Assembly: GCA_947311845.1 (NCBI GenBank)
Contig: CAMZMU010000115.1
Span: 29,323,351-29,387,350, forward strand
Direction of reading: 5' to 3'
Source of the DNA: Poa pratensis
Lineage: Eukaryota > Streptophyta > Magnoliopsida > Poales > Poaceae
Length of the DNA stretch: 64,000 nt
Below, piece after piece: positions 21,293-32,900 of this stretch. Each line of letters starts with the position of its first letter. Within the stretch, counting starts at the first letter, position 1. A program made the position numbers and the translations under genes. The notes below the pieces were generated by a model that saw only the letters and a list, made by a program, of their open reading frames with translations, ran no database searches and had not been told where the DNA came from.

Positions 21293-21740
21293 GACGGCGG
21301 CGCCCCAGCGGCACGAGCCTTCTCCTTCCCCTCTTCTTTTTCTTTTCACCAACCACCCACCGCCACCAAAACGACACCAGTCAGAGGCACGACGGCTCCT
21401 GCTGCTCTCACCGCGCCGACGACGACGCTGGATCTCGCCGGCAGGGCGTGATGGTGGTTCGGCGGTGCTGCCTTTGCCCCCAAAAGGGATCTTTTCCTTT
21501 CGGCCGTGGCGGAGGCGCGGTGCCCCCTCCACTGCCCGAGTTCTTCCTCCGACGCCTCGGCTTGCCGATGCGCGTCGGATGGAGAGGAACGGCGCGGCCC
21601 TTGCGGCGGCGCTCTTTGCCGGCGACGCCGATCCCCTTTTCCCCTCTTTTGATTTGGGTTAGGGTTTTGATTTTTGGGGATTTTCCCCTTTTCCCCTTTT
21701 CCCCTCCGTTGGGATCGACCAGGATGAGATCAACCTAACA
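21293..21740 (-). repeat. LTR-like right end of the copia composite
   Basis: The first 36 bp on the minus strand (TGTTAGGTTGATCTCATCC and on) match the copia 3' LTR start with one mismatch, then the two sequences diverge completely. The remainder is GC-rich with runs of GGGGAAAA and resembles a promoter/5' UTR. It is cut by the Athila LTR. It may be the end of a related but different copia LTR. Confidence 0.45.
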
Positions 21741-22791
21741 GAGGTCGATCCTGAACTCAGTGAAAATGGTGAGGATTATCTTCAAGGAGCAAATGCACGC
21801 CGAGGCGGATCGCTTCTTTCCGAAGTGGCAGAGCTCCTGGGCATGCTTCTTGCCCAACCCCACGGTCTTTCCCTCCGAAGCCATTCCCGCCCCGCCCAAC
21901 CCCAAAAATTTCCAAACCGCGCGCGGGAGAGGCAACAAACCGCGTGGTGATATTTACGTAACCGGTATTGTTTTGTTTGGTATTCGGTACGTATTCCAAA
22001 TCTGAGGGGATCACGTACCCGGTTTTATAGACCTGGGTTCTATAGTCAAATCACGAATTCACGATACAATTGGGTAGCCACCCGGTGGCCGACCGTGGCT
22101 TCTCTCTCTCGCATCCCTCTTTCTCTCTGCGGCGGCGGACGACGGTGTTCCTCTCACCGGGCGCAGACAGTCCGGCGCGTCGGCTTCAGTATTCTTCTTC
22201 GTTGGCAGGCGTTGTGTAGGTTGGTACTGAAGTGATCTCTGACTGTTTTTTCTCAAGATCGAAAACCTAACTGTCTCTCTGTGGAATCGATCCATCTGTG
22301 TTTTCATCAAAATGCTACCAGTAGAGGGGCAAAGACGAAAACCTTGATGTGCATCTCTGAGTCGGAAAAGCTGAAAGCATTTCCTGCTATTCTGCTGTGA
22401 GTACATATAGGTCTGGGTGGGGTGTTTCATCACTCTCTTCCGCGGCTTGCCAACTCTATATATGAAGCAGTAGTAGGTGATCCTTTTGTGCTTCAGATAG
22501 CTGGTTAATTTAACTTTGGTACCATCAGTCTTAATTACGCCTAAAGCACCGCTGCTGTTCCCTTACCTTGGTCGGATATCTGAAAACTTTGTCTGCTAGG
22601 AGTATTGGCTAGCACATAGATGAGCCGATTTTGAGTTTCAAATAAATGTGTACTTAATTATATGCATAAAACGTTCTAATTATTTTTGTACGTTTCTGTG
22701 ATTCGAAGAGACTGGTGATTTTGTTACTTTTTTTTTCTCAAGTCACATTTGGATCACATTTCTAATCTAACTCACATTCCATTTTTTGTAG
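21741..22791. other. Upstream region of the DUF1618 gene; no confident exon
   Basis: A GC-rich part (21741-21950) has open frames but no recognised protein. From 22060 to 22440 the sequence looks like a 5' UTR (TCTCTCTCTC, CGGCGGCGG). The first exon of the gene at 22792 may lie here, but I could not fix a donor site. Confidence 0.35.
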
Positions 22792-25598
22792 GTGATCCTT
22801 CACTGCGCATGGATGTGTATGCACATGAGGTACTTGCTCTTCTTCTTTACTGGAATGATGATGCTCTGAGGGAAGAATGCGAGACACTGAGAAAAGGGAT
22901 ATATAATTTACGACATGTATCCTCTTGTCCTCATGTGTGCAAACTGCTGAGATTTATTTCTCGCGCAATGATTTATTACTGTTACTGCTGCTGCTATGTA
23001 TGATGCGTGATTCTTTCCATATGCATAAAATTAGTTGCGCCAACTTGGTGGTATCAGCAGATTTTTTTTGCTATTTTTTTCTATATATATTATTATTACT
23101 GTTCGTGTGCCCTTTTATCGGCCGAAGTGCTGATGTGAGGTCTATGTACAAAATAGCAGATACTACTCTAATGTATGAAATTGTTTGAAAATTCTGCATG
23201 TAGCAGATTTCTTTAAGATACATTATATGCAAAAAAATGTTATATGCGGAAAATGATATCACTACCATGAACCTGTTCAGGGCAGTCAAATCACGCTATG
23301 CACAAACTATAGCACCCAATCATCAGCCCTGTAAGTGGAAACTTGTTGGCAGGACTAGTGTGGATAGGTCAGCAGTTATCTATAGAAGTACAAACCTGTT
23401 GTGCTCTTTGTGCTTTCTTGCTCAGGAATAAATGCTACCTTTATGCAATATATGTAAGCTTTATTTTCATTGATATATTGGTTCTATTCCTGCTGCAGGG
23501 CTTTGGTATTGTTTTAGTTTCTTATCTGCTCCATGTGATCATTGGAGGATTTTTATTTATTGTACAACATGCAATTGTTACATGATAACTGTTCTTTGCA
23601 ATTGTTGTATTTCAGGAAGGAAGGGAGGCTTCTGGGAAGTTAAGATTGTTTGCTCATGAGATTGCGGCAGTGCACAACAAGCAGAATCAAACTGTATGTT
23701 ACCTATCCGCTCAACTTCTCCCTTTTCCCCATCTTCTCTTAAAAAGTAACAGAACAGTGTTATTTGCAATCCAATGCACACGGATATAGTTCAATCTGAA
23801 ATCCACTTTGCTATATCTTGCCATTGCCAACCAGGCGAATGTACCAGGAAATCTCAAATTACACAATATAAGAAAAATGTAATAAGAACCATGCATATAC
23901 ACTTGTTGAACAACACACTAAAGTCTACAAGTATTCATCCTTTTCCAAAGCTTTTTAGGTAGGGGCAGAATGGAAACGTCGATAACGCTACAGTGCTATT
24001 AATTAATTATTGTAATTGACAAGCATTTTTTAATGGGGAACTTGGTTTAAAGTATTATTTATATTAGGTGGGTGCTCTAAGACACTGAAAATTTCAATTC
24101 TCAAAAGTTTGCTTTCTCTGGAAAGAAGATGTTCCAAGGTCCCAGTGGCTAAAACTTGTTTTTTTGCAATTAGAGATATGTCATGTAGTGTTATTCATTG
24201 AAAATTTTGTTGAATGTTTCTTTTATAATCTTTGTGCCCAACTGCTCTAACTTTCTTCTTTCGTTGGCTGTTTACAGCAAAATAGAGCAAAGTTCTTTCT
24301 CAACTGTGTTGTGTATGAAGAAATAGCATCGGACACCACTGAAACCAAAACATGGATAGATGCAGAAGCGAGTTATGATATAAAGTTTGAAATCTCATTG
24401 TGCACTCAATCACCACCTCGGTTTTCTCGACTGTTTCTGAAGACGGATGATGCAGTGCCTGACACCCCCACTAGCACCTTATCGTTTGATGATGTGAAGA
24501 AGAGGATAACTGTTGAAGCAATGGCATCTTGCTACAATGCTATTATGCTGCATACAAGAATTGAAACTGGGACCTTTCCTTGTTTCCGTCACGATTATTT
24601 TTTGCTCAAGAATGATGTGCCGACTCCAACCATATTTCGTCTTCCTGAGATGCCTGGTCCTCATGAGATTAATATGGGCATCCTGCATCATGAAAGTGGT
24701 CATTACACAGTGGCTGTGTTGAAGGAAAGCATGACATCAACAATTCCATCGGCTTCTTCTGTGCTGTCTGGATATAAAACGAGTAAAGTACCAGAAGGAC
24801 CATCCGTATGCATCTTTTCTACATCAACAGAAAAATGGATATGTAGGCCTGTGTCTCTCCCTGACGAATTTACTTCCTGGAATTGGGACATTGACGTAGT
24901 GCTTGCCAATGGCAGTAGTTTTTGGTGGGTGGATTTGGGTTGTGGAATCCTCTCTTATGATGTTGACAAGCAGCAGTCTGCTCTTGGGTTCGTCCCACTT
25001 CCATCAGCATGCTTCCAGGTTGGTGACACTGAGTCTTACATGAGAGAAGATCGTTGTGTCAGCATCACCAATGGAGAACTTAAATGTGCCCATATCTTTA
25101 GGAAAAACCACCTTTTCTATGATTTTGGAGACAAGTCACAGCAGTGTGAAGATTCTGTCAAGATTTGGAGTTGGAGGGATGGGAACTGGGTCGAGGATTA
25201 TGAGATGAAATTTGCTAAATTTTGGGAGGGCACAGCATATTCTTCAAGGGGGCTACCGAAATTCGTACCTGCATATCCTACTATTGATCCTTCATGTCCT
25301 TACCTGGTTAACTTTTTCTTACCAACTGGTCACTGCTTCGATGGTTATGTAATTGGTGTTGATTTGCTCTCTATGGAGATCAAATACTGTGGCGAAGTAC
25401 ACAAGGGCTTACTGAACGTCGTGGGAGGCCTAGAAATATTTGAGTTTTCAGGTATTTGGAACACTTAACATTTGTTTCTCACCTACAGGACTTGGGGCCT
25501 CTTTGTTTGTGATGGATGTGCTGTCAAAGCTGCCGTGGCATGGCTGTGCAGAGAAGGGAATGATACTCTTTGACAATTTACTTGCTGCCTGGCGGTAA
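22792..25598 (+). CDS. DUF1618-family protein gene (exons visible, N-terminus uncertain)
   Basis: Exons supported by GT-AG sites and kept phase: 22792-22916, 23616-23693, 24278-25451, and probably 25489-25598. The first gives a short helical block with ALLLYWNDDALREECETLRK; its only ATG is at 22809. The long third exon carries the DUF1618 signature: FCIF-like CIFSTSTEKW, PDEFTSWNWD, SFWWVDLGCGILSYDV, GFVPLPSAC, then RCVSITNGELKCAHIF and VKIWSWRDGNWV. DUF1618 proteins are numerous in grasses and their biochemical function is unknown. Without the last join the frame stops at 25468 (TAA at 25466-25468); with it, 36 more codons follow and end LLAAWR, but that intron would be only 37 nt. The exon before 22792 was not found, so the gene may start at 22809 or be 5'-truncated by the neighbouring elements. 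Confidence 0.75.
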
Positions 25599-27193
25599 CT
25601 GAGGATTTGCTGAAATACCCTCGGAGTCATGAGAATGTGTATTTTTGTTGATTCATGTGTAGTAGATAACATATAAATAATTAAAAAACACATATGGATA
25701 ACTAGTACATTGAATGTGCAAGAATATACACACTGAATAAATCATCAAATATAGATACATAATAGCGCTAAATTATACTAGCTGCACCCTCTGGTCCGGT
25801 GTGTAGGGCTCACTGCCAAAAACTAAACTATTTTTTTCTGTTTTAGTGTTGGAATAAGGCTCCTTTGGCTATTTTAATACCCTAATTGTTTCGTGGCATT
25901 CTCTCTCCCCTAAGACTACTTGGGTTTTTCATGGATGTAATTCCATAATCGATTAAGACGAGCACTCGCTAAAGAGGACACCCACCTATGGTTTTACGAT
26001 TCCTAATGTTGCAAATTGCAACGGAAAGCTCAACCCCATCTAATGATGAACTGAAGCCCACAGCAAATATACTAGTGATGATTTTAGTTACTCACCCTGC
26101 GGCTCAGAGATAAGCATGAAAAGTAAAATATGTTTACACTTCTATTTGGAAATGTGAATATATTGTATCACACCATATTCCATATACTTCAAATTCCAAA
26201 CATCTCCATGCATGGGAGTTGAGACCAAAAAACCCAAGCACCAGCTGATGAAAGCTACGTATTGCAGAGCATGGCACACCTTTCCCTAGTTAAGCTAAAA
26301 AGGCCTAGTCTCCAATTGGTTAAAATCAATATTGTGCATGCAAACTGAAATGACATGGAAACTAGGGGGTCTAACTTGATGAAATGTCAATAGCACCATG
26401 TAATAGACACAAATCAGAATCAGACATATTTACTTCCACATAACTGACTGCTGAGTTTTTTTTTTTTGAGTTTATATAGCTTTACACATTTCAATGGAAA
26501 ATATCAGAAGTAATCGTTCAGATAATAGTTACGATATAAGTAGGTATCACCTAGGCAATCACAGTGAACATAACCATTCTGTATCAACTACCAACATCAT
26601 ACTTTTAAGTGGGTTTAGGCATATTTTGTACAGTAAGTCAGTAACTAAACCCTTCTAGCAGCTCAGAGATAAGCATGAAAAGTGAAAAGATAGTTGAACA
26701 TGTGACATCACACTACTAACTCCCAAGGTTGTGATGGATTGAGTAGAGGGGTTTGTTACTTGTGTAGTTGCAAACTGCTGCATTTATCCCTAGCATCTTC
26801 AACCTCGGCTCAAAACTTGTTTTGGGTCAATCTTCCGGAGGTTAACAAGCTAGTTCAAGCATACCCTAGCTCAGACAGGCTGGACTCAGTTTCAGTCATA
26901 TTGGTATTATTTTCTTGCACTGGCACTGAAAGGCCCCAATATAAATATCCCTTCAAAGGTTTTGAGTACTGAAGTACATACTGGTGGATGAAGTTCAGAT
27001 ATGATCAGAATTACTTGGCCCATGTATCAATATCAGTTGCCAGTGAAAATACTGCAAAATCTACTCCATTTTCAACAAGACCTATATTTCCTTATTGGTG
27101 GCTTCAACAAGACCTAATTGATTTCCTTATTGGTCCCAATTCAGTCAAGTGAATATACATTAATTCATTACCCTCTTGTGCTTCAAATTCAAC
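25599..27193. other. Intergenic, AT-rich
   Basis: No gene recognised. A 22-bp block (CTCAGAGATAAGCATGAAAAG and one more base) occurs at 26103-26124 and again at 26662-26683 with related flanks. A T-rich run lies at 26457-26468. Confidence 0.5.
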
Positions 27194-28994
27194 TCAGCTT
27201 GGAAATTCTTCGTCATCAACAGAATCCGAAAGGTCAGCATGTCCACTAGACTGATCCTGAACAGGCTGCCTTCCGCGGCTCTTCTTCTGCCCTCTCCTTT
27301 TCTTTGACTTAGGCTTCTCCTCGAGATCCTTCACCCCACGCCTCTTATACATTTTAAAGCTTACATGTCTCTCCTCCGCCATCAACCTCACTTTCTCAGT
27401 GATTTCAGCAGCGATTTGTCTGTTGTACAGTTTTTTCAGTCCCTTCATTAGTTTTGCGAATGTGTCGGGCTGCGGCATCAGCCCTGCCTCAAGCATGTCC
27501 AAGCAATACGAGCAGGCCTCCTTGACATGTTTCTTCGCGTACAGTGCATGAATCCAGATTGTCCATGCACTCACATTTAGTTCACAACCTCTGCTCAAAA
27601 TGCAACCCCAAACATCCTTTGCAAGCTCAAGTTTCTCATCTCTGACTAACGCATTGAGGAGGTCCTTCAGCACTCCATACTGTGGTGCGACAAATAGGCC
27701 CCTCCCAACCATGTCCTTAAAATAATTGCACGCCTCGACCAGCGACCCCTGCCCAACAAGCCCATTCACCATGATCGCAAACGTGTCGACCCCAGGACTA
27801 AGCCCGCTATTCTCCATCTCGTTCCACAATGCCACGGCTTGCTTCGTCTCTCCAAGCTTACAGGACAACCGGATCACCACATTGTAGATACTGAGGTCTG
27901 GCGGACACCTGCACTCCCTCATCCTCTCCATCAGCTCCAAGCACTCCTCTAGCTGCTCCTTCTTCTCATGTGCCACAAAGAACCCAAGATACACGGCAGG
28001 ATCCACCCGCAGTGCGTCCCTCGACATGGCGTCCAAGAACTCATACCCCTGGGATAACCTGCCGGCCTTGCAGAAGGCACTAACCAGAGTGCCGTAGGTG
28101 ACAGAATCCGGCGCACATCCCTTCCTGCGCATTTCAACAAACACCCGCATTACCTCATCAACCCTCCCCCTGGACCCAAGCCCCTGCATCAGGTGGTGTA
28201 GGACACGGCGTTGGGAGGGCAATCACGCCGCTCCATCTCCCTTGCCAGCTCGAACGCGTCCTCGAACCTCCCGTCGGCTACGAATCCGGCGAGCAGGGTG
28301 TTGAAGATAACGACGTCCGGGGCGACCTCCGCGGCCTTCATGCGGGCGAGCACGTGCTTGGCCTCGTCGAGCTTGCCCAGGCGGCACCACCCGTAGAGCA
28401 GGGCGGTGTAGTGGCGGAGGGAGAGAGGGAGCCGCGGCTGGAGCTCCTCGACGAGCCGCTCGGCGGCGGCGACATGGCCGGTCTTGGAGAGGGACTCGAG
28501 GAGGGAGAGGAAGAGGGAGGGGTGGTCATGGTCGGGGCGGGAGGAGAGGAGCGACAGCGCGAATGGCAGGATGCGCGGCGGCGTGAGGCGGCGGAGGACG
28601 GGCGAGAGGATGGACGAGGATAAAAGGTGGGAGGGGAGCGGCGCGAGGAGGGACGGGCAGGGCGCGGCCGACGCGCGCGAGAAGTACTTGGCGAGGAGCG
28701 CGAGGGAGGAGGGGAGAGGCGGGGAGGGGAGCGAGGGGGAGCACCAGTGGAAGTAGTCGAGCGCGAGGGAGGAGGCGGCGCCGCAGCGGCGGAGCACGGC
28801 GTCGAGGAGGCGCGGGGAGGTGGCGTCGAGGCCCGACGCGGACAGCGCGGAGGCGAGCCTCTGCGGGTCGGAGCCGTGGCGGCGGAGCAGGCGGTACGCG
28901 AGCTCCGCGAGGAGGCGAGGCCGTGGTCGGAGGTGGCGTCGGTGGAGAGGCGGCGGCGGAGGGGCTCGGTGAGGAGGCGCTGCATCCGCGTCAT
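27194..28994 (-). pseudogene. P-class pentatricopeptide repeat protein, two one-base frameshifts
   Basis: About 600 codons on the minus strand from ATG at 28994. The N-terminus MTRMQRLLTEPLRRRLSTDA is Arg/Ser-rich with no acidic run, as in mitochondrial presequences. About ten 35-residue PPR motifs are visible, for example TALLYGWCRLGKLDEAKHVL, DSVTYGTLVSAFCKAGRL and DTFAIMVNGLVGQGSL. The C-terminus is very basic (KSKKRRGQKKSRGR) and ends with an acidic tail. No E, E+ or DYW domain, so P-class; such proteins bind organellar RNA. The frame is broken near 28915 and near 28192. At both places adding one C to a CC (making CCC) would restore it. No intron is needed. It could be a recent pseudogene or an intact gene with two sequence errors. 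Confidence 0.85.
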
Positions 28995-29904
28995 TGGGCA
29001 TTGGGGGTTCTCCGGGGCAGCGTGACCTGACGCGGGAGTTCAGACTTCAGAGTCAAAATGGAGTGAAGAAATTGCACAGGCCACGTACGATCATATTCTT
29101 GACCAAAATTTGCAGGTATATCCGTATATGTAGGGTACAGAATACACTATTTTTTATGAATATAATTTCATAATTTTCTACGTATCTCAAACCAAGATAA
29201 GAGTAGAAGCTCTTGTTGTACTACTTCGCTTGGTGCTGCATTAAAGCTGATTAGTCTCACTGTCTCGCAATGATTCTGAGCTGTAAAACTTGTGCGTCTC
29301 ACAGGAATTGACAAACAATTTTGTTTTCTAATAATAACAAGCACCCGAACAACTGCATTCCTATCACGAATTCACGATCAGTTGATCACACTGAACCAGT
29401 CGTATCAACTGACTTAATCGAACTCCCTGGTTATATTTGTTTGAGATGCTGCATAGCAACTCAGTATATACAGTTTACAACGCGGGCCGAAACCGCTCTA
29501 CCGAATAAAAAACACCCCCACTGTGTACTGATACATTTTATTTCGATCAGATCTTCAGTTTCCACGCAATTAAACTCTACCCATCAGGTGTACAGCACTG
29601 GAACACATAGTCCCATTTCAGGTGGCAACAAAAATGCTCGCTCCTTGCCCAGTCCTATGGTCAAGTCACTGGCAATGCAAACGGAAACACGCCGTTTGTA
29701 CCTTTGTCGGCAATATCCTAGTCTACTACATCAGGGACGTGTGCTTCCCAAGGAAAAACTCGCAGATAAAACTTGCCTACATGCTGGCGAGAGCAGCAGC
29801 AGATTCCTCTTGGCCATCCACCTGATGGCATGGGTTGCGATTTGCGTATACAGGGCTGAGACCAAACTATTTCCAGGAGGATCCAATCAAGCGAGATATA
29901 CGCA
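28995..29904. other. Between the PPR and J-domain genes
   Basis: Contains the PPR 5' flank (28995-29100) and the presumed 3' UTR of the J-domain gene. An open frame on the + strand (29321-29947) overlaps that gene's last exon and has no recognisable protein. Confidence 0.5.
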
Positions 29905-32900
29905 TCAATTTGCATTATTTTTCCTCTCCTGTTTTATTGCTTCGTAAGATTTTACAACCTCCTTGAACTCTTCTTCTGCCGTTTCTGCACCAGATAAAAC
30001 CTTCATGGTATTAGTAACTAGTCCAACACAAAGAATGTCATAAGAAGAAACACGGTATCCGCGAAGAGATGAAGGAAGAAGTTAACAACCTCTATTATCG
30101 TGATTTTGATCAGGATGGACCTCCATTGCTTTTGTTCTAAAAGCACTCTGCAGATAATGTCCCAAAGTCAGATAACAAAACCACATTGGTCAGGCCTGAC
30201 ACACATACCAAAAGTCCTAACATTTTACCCAAATAATCCTAACAATTTGATGTGTGGAGGTCTAGAGAAAAAAATGTGTCCTGTCAATTTTTTCCAGCCT
30301 ACAAACTACCGGTACAAGAATGCTTTCAATTCTTGATTTTGTGAATGGATCATTTTTTTTATTTAACCATTCACCAATGTTAGAAATAATCTTGTCATAT
30401 CTATATGCATGAAGTTTCTAGCTTAGTCAGGAAGTATCTAGAGTATGTAGGAGTTCTAGTAGATGTCAAGAAGTATCTAGAGTATGTAGGAGACCTAGTA
30501 GATTTAAAAGTCTGCAGTTCTGTAGTAGCTTCTAGAGAACAGTAACCGACCTACTGTTCAGTGAACAGTAGCCGGTCTAGCTAGGCTATATAAGGATGTA
30601 CCCCCTTTGTATGAGAACCAAGCCTGTGTGATATATTGTGAACATATATAGAGCTTCATATATTCCTGGTGTGTGTGAGAGAGGGGTGTGTGAAGCACAC
30701 CCTATTAGAAGGGAGCTAAGTGATTTAGCTCCTACAACCAATGCAGCCACCAAATATTTCTCAAATCAAATCTCTCGCAAAGTAATTATCACAAACAGGC
30801 AATACAACTGCTTAAGAATATCCAGTAAAAGACAATGGTATAAGGAAATGTGAGGGAGAAAACAAAATTGGAACACAAGTAGTTGGGAGGCTCTCTTTCT
30901 CTTGATCTAGAAAATAATGAAAAATCAATATTTCATGAAGCACGTGGTTTTTTAGTCATCCTGCTCATAATCAGCTTCCTCAGAATCCACTTAAATACAT
31001 TATAAGTAACTGGAAAGGATTTAAGACATTAACTGATTGCTTCAACCGTAGGGGCAGAAATCTAAAAATGTGACGAGAAAAAATGGATTTCTGGTGAAGG
31101 TCGCTAATCTTGAATTCTTGACAATGCACTTGATGAAAACAAGAGTTTAATCAAACATCAAAGTCCTTAAAGTAAATCCCATGGAAAGTGTTCATTGTCC
31201 AAAGAAAATAAATTTGGTGTGACAGCTTCCTTAAGGATCTTAAGGTTGGCTTAGATGTTTCATCAGCAATATATGATCACCATAAGAAAAAAAAATCGAC
31301 GCAATATAGAAGATGATCATGTTAAGTGGGACAGGTTCACATACTGAACAGAGTGCTAAAGGGACAACAGGATGATAGGATTGCAATACCTTTACTTCCG
31401 CGTCTGTGTATGGTGTCCCTCGTGACCTATAAAGAAAATAACATGGCTTGTATAAAAAATAGTAAGTATAGCTCTGAATAACAACATCATCATATTCATA
31501 ACAACAAAGAACAAGTTCGGTGCTACCTATGCTTTTCAAAGCGATTCTAGTGCTATCTCTTAATTTGGTATAATGATGTTAGAAACCTCTGTTTGAGAAA
31601 GAACACAAATATTTTACTGGAATTGGTAAAAAATAGATGCAACTAATTCCAGAGCACAGCATAGCAATAAAAATTTATCACGAGATTAGTGACGGATGGC
31701 TCCTGTCAGCTTGCTACTACAAGAGGCCCATTGAGGTATGTAGCCAAAGATTCGTAAAAAATGGCATTACTGAAGCAAAGTAGGTATGCTTATTTTCTTC
31801 AAAAAGTGACCAAAGGACTCAATCCCAACCACATCATAATGGTGAAACAAAAAGATTGATTATCCAATTGAAATATAAGCCAGAACAAGCACACAGAATT
31901 GACAGTGTTGGGGTGCTTGAGTGAAAAAAAGTCATCAAGTCAATGGATGAGAAACATATGAAATGCTATGTAAAGCTTGTAAATCTAACCAAATGCCTCA
32001 GCTCCCTTCTTTTGAATCTTGAAAGATAGGCTCTTAGCATTTTTTTACTTTGTGGAATTCAAGTGCATAACGAGTCGTAAACAGACATTCCATTTTTAAC
32101 CCTGTGCAAGGAACTAAAAGGTCTCTCGCGAAGGTATGTCCATGAATGACCAAGAACCATGCCATAAGCAGATTAAAAGATGAACAGAAATATACAGCTA
32201 GATGTTTAAGCAAATATGGAAATACCTGTCAAGACCAAGAACTGCATAATGATGCGACATAGGATAAGCCCTAGGTCCCGCCGGAGTATATGTTCGTTTA
32301 TTTTTATGTTCCGAGTTAGACGTATCTGTCTGCCAATACCAATCATCCCGAGGGATGTAATTATAGCCACCTGGGGGGCCATTCTCCTTCCAACTTTCAT
32401 AACTATTCCTGAATTTGTTCCTCTCGCGGTTGAAAACACTTTGCATGTGCCTTATCCTTTGCTGGCCAAAATTGAAGCCAACAAGTCAGATAGTGAAGGA
32501 GTAAACAGAGAAAGTAATCTCAAGGCAATGTTTGAGACACTAAAACTGAGGTCAGGAAAAAGAAGTGACTATTTAGCACAATGCAATTTCTCATGGATAT
32601 GCGTTACATTTACTGCAGGCAATGTTCTGAAGCGTAACAGCAACATATAGATAACGAGTATAATTTTCAAAATTCAAAGTTCTACACTTTAAATGCATAT
32701 ATTCATAAAGAAAAGGTTCAATAGAGTTCAATAAACTCACAACTCTTCCTGTTCATCCTCAAATTCCTGCTGCATACGTTGATAATATCTTCTCCTAGCG
32801 TCCTCACTGAAACTTCCACCACTAGAGTTTTTACTTGTCTTCCTCCAAGATGATGTTGTCTGCACCTTATTCAGCTTTCGAAGGAAGAGCAGCAGAAAAG

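Larger units (their letters stand above)
954..21740 (-). mobile_element. Reverse-oriented Ty1/copia retrotransposon, decayed, with nested insertions
   Basis: On the minus strand the order is gag, protease, integrase, reverse transcriptase, RNase H (about 19010 down to 14803), then a polypurine tract (14624-14640), then a 3' LTR starting TGTTAGG at 14623. That LTR is cut by the gypsy element and resumes at 999, ending in ACAACA at 954, so its ends form a TGTT...AACA pair. On the right, 21740 also starts TGTTAGG, but only the first 36 bp match the 3' LTR. The outer flanks (GTGGA left, GAGGT right) are not a target-site duplication. No tRNA-Met primer site (TGGTATCAGAGC on the minus strand) was found; an Athila fragment occupies that place. 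The coding region is certain; the outer limits, especially the right one, are less so. Confidence 0.7.

Noticed and set aside
23281..23330. Possible 50-nt exon of the DUF1618 gene with AG and GTAAGT ends
   Set aside because: Including it would break the phase between 22916 and 23616, which join in frame without it.
28338..29025. Long ORFs on both strands over the start of the PPR gene
   Set aside because: High GC leaves stops rare in all frames. Only the minus-strand frames with PPR motifs have protein sense; the others are Arg/Gly/Pro-rich shadows.
29321..29947. 208-codon ORF on the + strand
   Set aside because: It overlaps the last exon of the J-domain gene antisense, has no recognisable domain, and its composition is that of 3' flank.
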